Part shown: piece by piece, positions 12,127 through 25,100 of the stretch
Numbering within the stretch: the first letter of the stretch is position 1
How the letters are laid out: each line of letters opens with the position of its first letter
Assembly: GCA_963930775.1 (NCBI GenBank)
Contig: OZ005694.1
Span: forward strand, 3,782,001-3,846,000
Direction: 5' to 3'
Length of the DNA stretch: 64,000 nucleotides
From: Cliona cf. orientalis
Taxonomy: Eukaryota; Porifera; Demospongiae; Clionaida; Clionaidae
Program-made: the position numbers and the translations under genes
The notes under the pieces: generated by a model
The model's database searches: none
Seen by the model: the letters and a program-made list of their open reading frames with translations, nothing else
Told to the model about the DNA's origin: nothing

Positions 12127-13165
12127 ATATTTATATATAGTGCCACTTGTGTGTGGCTGGTATTGCTACCCATTCACAAACACTTGACACAAAATTACAG
12201 GTTTTCTAATTGGTTATGCAAAGGTACATGTATACCTTCATAGAGTTATATTATATTCCCCTGATACTGTCAAGGGCTTATATTATTGAGCCTATAAGCC
12301 CTTGGTACTATAATATGCACCAATAACTTAATAACAATAATATTTATAGCACTGGGAAGAGGAGAATTCCACAATGAGAAGTAGAAATCATTATATTTGA
12401 GTTCCATAATGGGATATTCCTTCCAAGCATTGAAAGTTTGTACAACTTGAAGGCTCACTTTTTCATAAAACTGTTAACTATAGGCTGGATACTAGTAGGC
12501 TTTCAGTAGATAAGGCCATGTAACGTGTGATAATTGAACCTCTGTTGACTACGATTCTATTGTGCAGTATTCCTGGATGGATTTCATTTTCAGTAGTAAG
12601 GAGAGCTCAACAATCTCAGGCTCACTTCGTGGGATTCAACAGAATAGAGATATGCAATTATAGAGCCAGCATCTGTAATTGTAGCATATCAGAATATAAT
12701 TATAGGATCATTCTGCTGACAATAGAAACTGGAGGAGGGGGAGACTGTCAAAGAAGAAGGATTTTAAATAGTGTCAGATTGTTATTGGTTAGGCATTTGT
12801 GTGAGAGATCAAACATTTGTGATCAAAACCCATTATTATAATACTGTGGCCACTTTAGACAAGTAAGCAGAATAGTAAACATTCATTTTATGTAGAAGTA
12901 CAGTGAAATCAACCAGTCTTGATGGCAACGGTTTAGTGATAACTGTAGACAACAGACTATAGCTAGCTGGTATAATTATAAACATCAATTGATGTTTATG
13001 ATCCCTGGCCAAATAATATAATTCATGTGGATATCCCTTACTAGGCATATAAGTTATGATGGCTGCAAGTGTAGGAGTATCACATACTGTACATGTGCTA
13101 GTTACCACACCATAAACATAGCCATGTTGCTATTCACTACATGCACACAATGCAGACTCAACGTG
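12127..13165. other. Intergenic upstream of CABIT gene B, no gene seen
   Basis: AT-rich sequence with short open frames (for example 12527-12841 on the plus strand) that show no domain, biased composition or splice context. An upstream non-coding exon of the next gene could lie here but no distinct signal identifies it. Confidence 0.3.
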
Positions 13166-16100
13166 ATGAATGAAGATCACCCAAGTGAGGAGTATGAAGA
13201 GATAGAATTGGATCCTTCTGGTATGCCCCTTCTTGGTAGTTCACCTGCTCATGCTCGACCTGACCCTGTTGGGATGGTAGGTACTGCTGCAGTGTCTCCT
13301 TCACGTAGACCTCCCATGCCGTTGCCAGGATCCACTCCTCCGATATCAGGTGAGTATTAATGATATAATTGTGAGCTGTGAGCCATGCATGTAAGTTGGG
13401 GGTGTCTACATGGTAGAACTGAAGTACATGGATTGGTGGGCATGAGTGAACACTGTTGCTGTTGATTGGGTGAGGATCAATAAACTGTGTTGCATTTTCC
13501 CATATTAAAAGAACTGGCCGAGAGTGTGTCACAACACACGAAGATTTTGCTCCATAATTATAACGGTCTATTCCATGATATGATATTGAAGTTGCTAAAC
13601 CATTTTACCAAAGGCTTGTGACTGCACAGGTGAAAATAGTACCTCTGCTAATAACCCCTTTGGCACCGGACCACGCAGGTCCAATCCAGTCCAACGTGCC
13701 ATGAGCAGGTCTGCTGGGAAGAGACCACCTCCCCTCCCTCCACCAAACAAAAGCGTGTATGATTCTCTCACTGAAGGTCAGTTAATTTATTGTGCACTCT
13801 GTGTTATACACCAGGGCTCACCTTATGGCATGAGTATTGGGGGTGTTTAGTTACTATCTTCTATTATTATAGTCTCCTACCTTTATCAGTCGATCTTGTT
13901 ATTTCCTCTCACACTCACACACATGTATAGGTCCTCCCCTGCCCAATCCAAACAAAGGTTGGCCTAAGCATAGGCCTGCAATGTCAAGTAAGCTTCACAT
14001 AGGTGCAAGTAGATTCTGGTTAGTATTGTGATTTGATTGGCTCGATCCAACTACTTTAAGTACTTACTTAGTACTTATAACCCAGTTTTGATACCTGTAT
14101 GCATGTAGCTATAGGGTAACATGTTGGCTTAGGTATCCATAATAGTTTGTACACCCAATGCTGGTCCAGGAGTATAGGACATTTCAGAGCTTTCACAAAC
14201 ACAAACACTATGAATTATTATGCAAACACACTTTGATGTGTGCATTAAGTCTGTGCCACTATTATATGGGTATATGTATTGAAGTAATGAACTTGTAGTT
14301 GTATGCATGTGTACATTAATTCTGCACAATGAAAACATTGTAGATTATGCTGTTCCCAGAATACCTCCTGAGGTTCCAACCAGAAAGGTACGTGGTAAAG
14401 GCATCAGTCCCTTGGATCCTGATGCTCCACCTCTGCCTCCTAAACCGGTACGTTTCGAGCTAGCAGTTTGCATAATATAGTTATATTATAATATTACCGT
14501 ACCCTCGCGAAAGAGGGCCCCATGGGCGGTGAACATTACATTGGGCCAAGATTGGGGGATGGGCCGATATTCGAGGTATCAGTATTGTGTTTATACGCGA
14601 AAGAGCGCCCAGGTAAGTTATGCTAGCTTCATAATTAGAATAGTAGCAGCGGCTAATATTGATTTCAGCCTTATTCAAGCACGGTTACCAATCCAGAGCA
14701 AGGGCGGCCGCGATACTTCACCGTGTGTTGTTGCAGCCCTATTAAGTGGGCGTGGCTACGATCGCTGGCCGTATACGTTCTGCTGAAACGTGGCATAAAG
14801 CTAGCTAGGCTTAGTTTTACAGCTGTTTAGCACGATATTTATCAATCTTACATAGACTATTTCAAGTTCAGTCCTCACAAACCGGCCATTTGAGCTGCAT
14901 TTCAAGGGCAGCTACACATGGGCGCATATTCGAGTAAGCATTAGACCTTAGCAGGAAATTGAGCCCAAAGTGGGAGGTGGGCCGATATTCCGTAGTGGGC
15001 CCTCTTTCGCGAGGGTACGGTATTATTATTGCTCAATTAAAGGGTAGCCATGCAGAACCCACACGATAAGCAGCATCATAAGCACCAGTTGTGTGGTTTT
15101 CTAAACTAGGAGTGTGTAGATAGTAAACTGTGCAGTCAAAACCAGCTGCCTATCTACTAACATATATAAAGGTTACGGGATACATTTTACATGAATTAAT
15201 AATTAATGAGTATGCACTACTATTAATATTATATGGTATCATGTACAGTGTCATGTATAGTGATCATGATTACCGCGTGCACATGCGCAAGGGGAAAAAG
15301 GAATCGGTTGTATTGTTGTCATCGTGAGCACAAAATTGCCATATTGTATTGAGACCTAGGCATCTAAGCGACTCGTAAGCACAACGAATCAGTTGAATTT
15401 GGCGAAAACTGACCTCAATATGTTCAAATCGAGGGATATAGTCCACAAGTGTCAGAAATAGTGCCTTTTTGTTAGCCATCATAGCCACGCCTATGGACAG
15501 TGCCACATTACTAGTACATGAACTGGTAAAGATCATCGACATGATCTAAATATTTACTCGTGACTACACTGCTTGATTGCTATCTGCTGACTGAAAATTA
15601 TGTGTGAAACCAAACCTGACTGTAAGATGGCTATACAATAAAATGTACATGTAGATAGTAGCAGCTCATACCTTCCTAGTCTAGTACAACCAAGCCCGAG
15701 CATATCATTTCTACTATTCTTCCTAAATTCACAAAATTTTAACCTTGCACACAAAAGTATATCAGTGTACAAATTGTGCAATGTGCGCACGGGGTATGTG
15801 CTCTACAGAGCTCTAGTTTAACCACTGGTTAGGTTGATAGGTGGCAATTGAAGCTAACTAAACGTTTGTGTCTTGATCGTGCAAAGACAAGAGGAGCCTA
15901 TGTGATTACAATAATATTATTAATTTGTTCTGTGCACTGGCTTCGAGTTGCATCCTATTCAGACATGTGGTTTTGTACACTTGAATATTATATAGACAAA
16001 AGTATATTGTGTGTATGATCTGATGTCGCTTTCACTAAAATATTGCTCTGTCTGCTATATCATTTCATTGCCAAACACATACCCATTAATAGATTGATTT

Positions 16101-19100
16101 CAAAGAATTGGAAGAATCTCTGTCCCCAAAAGAGAGGAAACCAACACAGGTAATTAAGCTAGAACATCCTTTCATCTTTTGGGTATTGTAATATTGTGGC
16201 ATATTGCATGGAACCCAAAGGTGGTTTAGAGCTTATATAGGGCATTCATCTGAGGGATCTCCTATCTGTAATTCCTTGTGTGTGTGAATTTGTTTATAGC
16301 ATGTTATGATAATAAGAGAATCTATCTCTGCATGTGCTCAAACAATGAATCTGCTTTATCGGCTAAGCTCAGTGGTGCATGTGATTAATCTAGAACTACA
16401 AGTTAAGATGCTGTGACTAAGTTGCCGTTGGTATGAGATATTTGTCCACTAACAACAACTACAGACTAGAGCACTTATAGTTTCTTCGCTCACTCACTCA
16501 CTCACCAATGTTTGCATGTGTATATTGTCCAAATCTAAAGCAGGAGGTGAATCATGTAGATCTATTGTGATAGTAGAAAAAGGAACCTACTATGGTTGAT
16601 AAACATAGTATTGTTACTTGTTTTGTCACACAGACAACCGAGATTAAGGGTGGATGGGCAGCTGAAGGGTATAGCACTGGAGTTTTTTCTCGTGCGTGGA
16701 TTTGAATATTCTTGCTCATTAAAAACCGTCTTGGATCCAAGGCTTTTAAAATGATTGATTGTGATATATAGTGCAATATGCCCACTATTTATGCGCATGT
16801 GATCATGTCCACAGCTAGTTTAGCATTAACTACTCTTCTGAGTGTGTATCTGCTTGATGTGCATAGCAAGGTACAATTTTGGTTTGTGGACAAATTGGTT
16901 TGTGCACACCTGTTACAGTAGCATTATCATTACACTGCCTCCATGGGCCTATATAAACAGACGCATACCAGCTAGTACACACATTGTTAAACCAAAGATT
17001 GGGTTAGTGATTATATGTAGTTTTTAATAACAGGGAATGAGTATGTATACGTAGTCAGCACTACCTAGTTTCAGTACCTGATCTTGAGATTTAAGTGTCA
17101 GAAAAAACTGTTTTCTGAACACGTGACTATGCATAATGGAGCGCATGCTGCAGGAAGAGTTGCAAGAACTGTGATTTTCATGACAATTCTTAGGATCTGG
17201 CCATGTCATTAATTATACTGTGTGTGCAGGGTGCACGTATGTGGGCTCTAGTTTTGTTTCTTCCTCCTCAACTCTTGACAGCATGCAGTACCTAAGAATT
17301 GCCTCTAGATCAATGTGTGAAGAGGTGTCGGCTATATATAATAATATTAATGTGTTTGTCCTGTGTTTCTTTGTACTGTGTATTCATCAGGAGTACATAC
17401 TAGACTCAGAGGAGCTGTCCTTGGAGAACTTCATTTCCAAGTACCAAGATGAACTTCCTCTTCATGTTCGTGTCTGCAAAGGCTTCTATGGCCAGTCTGA
17501 AAGGACCTCCGTCTCTGAGGGAGACACCTTCAACATACATTTCATCAAAAAATCACAGGTACTAAATGAATAATTATTACACTTAATTGACTTAATAAAG
17601 CTAGCATTGGAGTTGCCTATAGGTAGTGGAACCGGGGAGTAGGGGCAGCCTGTCATAACTCTTTGATAACTTTCTTATTGGAATATTGTGCCTTCTCAAT
17701 GCATAAGTTCACCTTTGAGAGGAGGAATGAGGTTCGAATTTCGAATGAGGTGTGCATAATAATATTATGGTTTTAAAGTGCACATGATATTAATGCTACA
17801 CTGTAGCTTAATTTCCCAAGATTTCTTCCTCCATTTATGCATTGACATGTGTACACGTCCTAGTGTATATGCAGAATATTATGTTAATTAGATATCCTTC
17901 TCTGTAGGTGGTCAAAATTCAAGATGGCTGTGGCAGTTCATACAAAGTTGCTCTGAACTCGGGTCTAGAGTTTGGTATCATGTATAATCCAAACAAAAAC
18001 AGAGAAGAAGCTTTAGTAAGTAATGGGTGTAAATGTACTTAGTGTACCGCAGTGTCCCGTGGGCAAGCGCCCATGTACCACATTTCAAGGGGTCAATGTA
18101 GCAGCTTCTATACAAACGTATGGAAATTGTATCCTGGGTAAGCGCCCATGTGGGCCAAAATTGTGATTTATGCTCAAGTGCCCATGGGGTGGGATACTAC
18201 GGTAAGTGTACATACTATACTGGTGTAGGATATGGTTAGCTATAAAGTTTTCCATGCAATACTTTAATAATAAAAATCAGCTGGCTTGATGATAAGATAT
18301 GAATGTCATAATGTAGTAAGTGGAATATTACAATGAAGTTCCTTTGCAGTGTATACATGTATGCATACAAGTACATTTGTTGCACTGTGTAGCTTCAATC
18401 CACTATTATCACCTTCTCTAGGCTGGATTTAAGTTTGACAAAGTGGGGGAATTGTTTCAGCTGACAGTGCTACCCAAGATTGTGCGTGTGACTGGAGGCT
18501 GGAGAGGTCCAAACCCAGAGTCAACTGTTGACAGCAATGAGCTGCTGATAGTCAAGGGAGTTAAACGAAGAATAAATCACAAATATCTCAAAGCTATCAG
18601 CTTGGCATCTAAGGAAAAGAAGGAGCTTCCTGAAAGCTGTGCAGGTTTGTATAGGCTACACATGTAGCACTCTACGTGATATTGTTAGGCCTTTGATAAT
18701 GAGCTGCTTTGAAAGTATAATTTTCTCATAGCTAAACTGTCGACACGTCCATATGATGTTCGACTGTACCTTCCTGACCTGATGGAGATGGTGGACAACC
18801 CTCTACCATCCGTGGCTGTCTTGTTTGTCAGCTCTGACACTGCCCATGAGCTGCCACCCAACATTGTAACATCTGTTGTCACATTGACAGTGAGTTGACC
18901 TGCCTTTTGTGTAGTCTATTAAGTGTTAATGCATGGTCATGACCTCGCACTGTTACTTGACAGGGAGAGTGTAGCCAACAGTTTCGGCATGTTATTCTAG
19001 CTGTTACTCTTTTAGGTGTAGACTAGCTTGGGTTTATGCTGAGAGTTTAGGCCATCCCTCAGTTTGCCTTCATGGAGTGAGTGTAAACCCTTACGTATGC

Positions 19101-22100
19101 TCCAGAGAGTGGTCATGGTTACTGGTATTATTATCAAACCAGATGAGTTGAGAAGTTGATCCTGTTCATCGTGTAGTTAATTATGGTGCACTCGTGTTAA
19201 CTTGTCTGCAATAATAAACACCTTACTTGGCTCATGATTAGGGTATAGAGCTAGTTTAAAATATCTATACTTCATGCGTGATTAAATCTGAGCATACATG
19301 TATATGTGAGTCAGTGAACTACAGTGATTGACATGACAGCTCATGCATATAAGAACATACATGTACATGCTGTACTACAAGATACCAAAATTTAATGGCA
19401 TTGGTATCTCTAGCAGCATATACAAGAAGAATATTGTGCACAGACAATTAAGCAGGATCAATGAGGCAGTCAGTCCTAGCTCTCCACTTGTAGCAATTCA
19501 TTAAACCTGAAGCCATAAATAACATGAATGGGTACCTAGATCATGTTTGCTGGTCCATAAGCTTACCGTGGGTCTTGTACACCATAGCTAGTACCATAAT
19601 ATGGTGGATAATTTACTTGCATGGGGATACTTACATGTATATGTTCATGGCAAGTAAGAGAAAGCTCTCAGATGAGTTTAAATTTTTATGCCACATGTAC
19701 AAGTATAGGTGGCAGTAGTGAACGTTGCTTGCTAGCACTAAGGAAAGAGCTGGCAATCAACATTTCCATGCATGCATGCCCCTCACCTTGGTAGTATCAT
19801 AGATTATATAGGGGAATACACTGTATGTGACCTGCTGTGAGAAAAGGGACCATTTATGGATGATGATAGTGTTCAATTTTTATGCCAGGTCCTTCTTTCA
19901 ACAAAATTATGTACATGTAGCTAGTATCGAGTAGCTACAGCCTACGTTTGTATAGGCACAAACAGAGTGGATTAGCTACACGAACAGTACATTACTCCAT
20001 ACATGCAACAAGCTACATGTACATACTACAAACACACATACAGGCATTAACTTTAAATTAATGGGTGGAAATTTTCATGACTGTCAATTCAACCACGAAA
20101 AATTATGAAAATTAGCACCCCAAGCCTTTTAATTAACTAAAATTAATGGCACCTACATGTACATGTACATGAAAATTCAGTAGGTTTATCTTCTACTACC
20201 AATCCAAACCTAAGGGGAAACCATCCCACTGCCTGCTCAGGCAAACCTAATTTAAGCAAAAGGCAGAGCCACATAGGTGCCTAGCCTTGAGAACTAGGGG
20301 TGGTAGGTTGAAACTTTTATACGATATATTTCTCATGTTGAACAACCCACAATACAATACTATAGTGTGAGCATGTGTTTTCATAAGATTAAGTGCAGAA
20401 ATTTCCACACTTACGATAGTTGCTTGTGGAACTATATCTATAATCACTAATCATGTACAATAAGTGCCCTTGCCCTTAATTTGTATGGTTCAGATATATT
20501 ATGAGTATCAGGTTGTTACAGTAGAAGATAAATTGACCTTCATGTTAGAAGCATATTATATTTACTGATATTCTCTACACACAATTGAAGCAACTATCGT
20601 AAGTGTGGAAATTTTTGCACTTAATCTTATGAAAACACATGCATGCTCACACTATAGTATTGTATTGTGGGTTGTTTAACATGAAATATATCGTATAAAG
20701 GTTTCATAACACGAAAGATTCCAGATGTACGGTATATTGGACTGTTGTTTTCCCTACGTGTACCTTTCTGAGTGTCACTATGTATGGTGTGGATAAACTT
20801 CAAAACTAGCAGAAAACAGAGCACATAAAATAAACCTTGATCATTTACAAAAACATTCTCGTTGTTAGTTTATGGTCACTCATTTAACCGTATGTGCGTA
20901 TGTATTCATTGTACTAACCTGTGGCCTTGTTAGCATAGAAGCCAGTACAAGAACATTCAATTTAGCATTGTACTAGAGGAACTGTACCTAATCACTAGCT
21001 AGTCTCATGGCAGGTGCTCCACTTATTGATGTCTGCGAGAATCATGTCATGAATGTTTATGGATGTACATGGTAAACAACTGTTGAAAGTTTGTTCAACC
21101 TCCATCTATAAACTACATACCGGGTATATAAAGATCTATTCTACTGTACATAGTTATGTGGACATTTTACTATTGTGTTATCTTTGCATCTCTTGACTTG
21201 TTTACTGTTACTTAAGACTAGAATTTTATTGCCAAGTTTCATCTGTGAAACTATAAGTTATACCCTGGCCCCAAAAAAGATGATGGCCTGACATGTGCTC
21301 CACACTCAACTTTTAACTATGTAGTGCATGCTCCATCCATGCTCTCTCACTCTTTCCCCCGCACTTCATTCTTTCCCTCTTCTCTCTCCATCCCACTATG
21401 TGTCTGTGTGATCTAGAGTTTGTCTACGGAGACATCAATCATAGCCACCAGCACTCTTGTGGAGGACTTTGTTGAAGCTCCAATGGTAGACATACCAAAT
21501 GATCTGGATATCGAGGTATGTGCTACTTTGTTTATAATTATACAGATTAATATACGCTATCAGCTACGTTAAGCGGAGTATACAGGAAATTAGAGCTTAG
21601 TTATAAATACTGAAATCTGATTGGGCCTATATAATATCGCATATAACACTTATAGAATATTATAGTTACTCATGCCGAGGCCCATGGAATTGTGAATATA
21701 CTATCACCCATTAGCAGGTAAAGAGTGAATTGCTTACTACTCTCATGTGACGTTTCATCATATGCTAGCTTGTATACACATGTACTTGTTGGAATAGTAG
21801 GTAAATATACACGTCAGTGCTTAAGTATTGGATCTTGACTCGTGCTAAATCCTGGGGTCTCAACTGACAGGCTAGCCACAATTACTGATCTGATATTAAG
21901 AAAGCACCAGTTTTTCCAATGTAGCCTACTTGAATAAAAACACCTAGATATAGAGCACACAATATCATACTGTAGACTGCTAAATTTTTTGACTTGGGAA
22001 ACTGTATATTGTGACAAATTTGCATGTGCCTTACGTATAATATATTTTATATTGATGTATTTTAACCATGACTAACAGCTTTAGATCCTAGCAACAATGC

Positions 22101-25100
22101 CCATAAGCTTGACATATAAACTGCTGCCTAGCAACAACCCTAACCTAAACTTTTTATGAGTGTTATAAGCTGTTTAAGACCTCTGATTTGCAGGAGAGTG
22201 TAGCTCAGATCTGCCTAATAGTATGCTACAAAACTTCAGCTATTAAGAGAAGCTTTTGCTGTGGAATAACTTGGGATATTAGCTACATCTTTCCCTTGCA
22301 AGATGCCTGAGCCTGAGAAAGATTTCTATCTATTATACATGTAGCTACTCTTGACTGTGTGGATTGACATCCTGTATACTTGCATTTGTAGGTGCAGGTA
22401 ATGTGGCCAAAGAGGAAGGAAGACACCGAGCAGCTTTATGCAGACACGAGAACACTATTGGAAAACTTTAAACTCAGCAATGTTGCCACTTATATCACTA
22501 ACCCCCACTCAGACAACAATACTCAATCAGCAGTTTATGCCATTGTCAAAGAGGGCAACGAAATGGCTGGTGAGATAGATCTAATTATGAAAGATCACAT
22601 GCATGAACAGAATTGAACACTTGGGCTCATAGTAAGCTGCACATGCTTGATGCAATACTCAAATGATTCTCAAATTCACCATGGCCACTTGACATAATTA
22701 AGTTGCTACTTGCTTCCATTTACACATTATAATTTTCTTTTGCAGGAGTTGACTTGGTAAAGCCATCCACAATTTACTACAACACCAATGAGCTACTAAA
22801 AGGTTTACCACCGGCTGGCAAAGACCAGGCAGCACTCAGCCAGATAGGTCGGTCAAAGCTTGACTCGTCCAGTAGCGAGGAGAGAGGTACACCTTCCACT
22901 CCATCTGCTCCCACGCCAGCAGTCAGGCCCAAACCAACACAGCGCTCATTCTCCGTTGCCGGGGCTTCTCCAGACTCTGCATCGCTTGATCTTGTAGAAC
23001 CTACTAGAGTGGCAGTTCTAGAGGACAGAATCAAAGTGAGATTATGTGCACCTGATAGATGATAGCATTAAATTTTGGTATACTTTAGAGCCTTGAGTCA
23101 CGGTTCAAGTCAGCTGAGGAAGCATTGTCATGTCTTCCAAACTTCAGCAAGTTTGAGAGTGATGCTAAGAAAGTGAGTCGAGATATCACCTCAGCTCGAG
23201 CAGACATGAAGAGACTAGAGGGAAGAATAGTGCAGCACTCTGAAGATTTCGGTACTACCAAGATAGAGGTTACAAAATTAGGTAATTACCAGAAAGCTAC
23301 ATTTTTGTGCACTAGTTTTGTTAATTATGCAAGCCAAGCCCTTAGAATTAATTTTGTGGATTTAGTAACCAATCCAGGGGCGTGGTGCTGTGCAAATAAT
23401 GATGTAATTGATAGTATCATACATGCGCTTGATCTCACTCACGATTTCCTTTATCATTAAGCCATATCTGCAGAGACTTAGACAAATAGCATGAGATACA
23501 TGTAGAAGAGAGAAGATGGATAAAAGTAGCGATTGTTGCATACCTGCCAACCTGCGGATAGTCTTGTGCTTGATTTGGGGCATTTTTACTTGAAAATGCT
23601 ACTAGCTTCTCCAAAATGTATTAGCATATATGGGCCAGGTTCTCACAAAAAATGAGGGATTTAGTGATTTTTGTGAGGGATGGGTACCATTTTTGCTAAA
23701 CTATGTTATTGCATGCTTTATTGCTAACAGTTGGCCGCACTGCCACAATGTTTTGGCCACGCTCAATGATCATCGTCTATAGAGTAAGCGATTACCCGCC
23801 TTGCAAATTTGATGACCCTTTTCCAACTTCAAGTTAGCTTAGCATTTATGCTAACTGTTGCCAGTTGCAGCTCACTGATATCGTTCCAGCTGATGAGCCA
23901 ATGCTGATTATATCTGTAATTGTACTATTGTCGTTATTCCACTTGATTGACAAGGATGGAATCTATAATACATGCTTCCCTATCAGGTTTATCTCTGCAA
24001 GAAATCAAAGGATGGTGTGAAAATCTTCAGAAAATTGTCTCAGCACTTCAGGCGGGTGCACCCAGTGAACTAAATGGACATGGATCACTTTCTGGACCTG
24101 GCTATATGTAAGATATATTTACCGGTAGATTCTTTTGTTTCATGATCCAGAGTACGTACATCCATGACTGGGAGCTTATTGACGACCTTTACCTAATACC
24201 CTGGACAAAATTGATTGTGCACCTGAGCAATAAATGCCCTAGTCAATAAGCGTGGCCAAGGAAATGCACTGCTTGCAACTCATGGCGATTAGTACGACTT
24301 GAAGCATAATATATCATATTGAAGCCAGTTTTGCAGACTTTAATTTGATGGATTTGTTGTGCTTACGAGTCACTCAGCTGCACCTAGATCATGAGATCTG
24401 GCTGGTGATAGACAGATAAAAGCGATCAATGCACGTGTGCTGAGTAACTACACTTCTTATATATTGGTGAAGCTGCTAATGAGTAGGGTTATGAATTTAT
24501 ACTATTACTGGTGTGTATTGACAAGAAGTCAGTTGTTGTGCTCCATATATTATTATATCATGTCCCTCAAGAAGGCATGACATAATTGGAGCATAATAGG
24601 GTGATGTTGATCAGTGTACGTTGTAGTTTCATCATTATGTATGAGGGTTTCATCTAGCAACAAAAATTTGGGATGGAAGCATGCATGATAAATGAGTGGA
24701 TGTATTTAGCATGCCAAATTCCTTGGAACATATTTTAGGAGAATTTCTTTAATTCCTCCAGATTGTTTCAGGTAATTTTTAATCAAAACGCCTAGTGGTT
24801 TGATTTGGTGACTTAATTATTGTTATTATTATGATGTTTAATTTGGCAAATTCTTAGGAGGGGAAGCTTCCCCCTGTCCATCCACTGGATGAAACCTTGT
24901 GTATTGTATGTGCACATTATTACCGTAGGACGGGTTTTAATTGCGTAGTTTAATAATTGCGTTCTAGTTAAGTCAGGCCAAATTGCGAATCCAATAATTG
25001 CGATGGACGACCCCGTACCGTACTGTAGCATACGTGCACGTTTATGTTTGCAAATCTATTAATTGCGAAGCGTAGAAAAACTCACAATTCGCAATTAATA

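Noticed and set aside
12527-12841. 104-residue plus-strand frame upstream of CABIT gene B
   Set aside because: Low-complexity, cysteine-scattered composition with no homology and no donor that would join the first recognised exon.
15130-15790. Several 65-90-residue frames in a gene B intron
   Set aside because: Both strands show similar short frames in AT-rich sequence; no family, and the right end overlaps a dispersed repeat terminus near 15800.
22392-22397. Tandem acceptor choice at a gene B exon (TAG|GTGCAG|GTAATG)
   Set aside because: Both sites keep frame and differ by two residues; common splice noise, so the upstream site was used without a separate claim.
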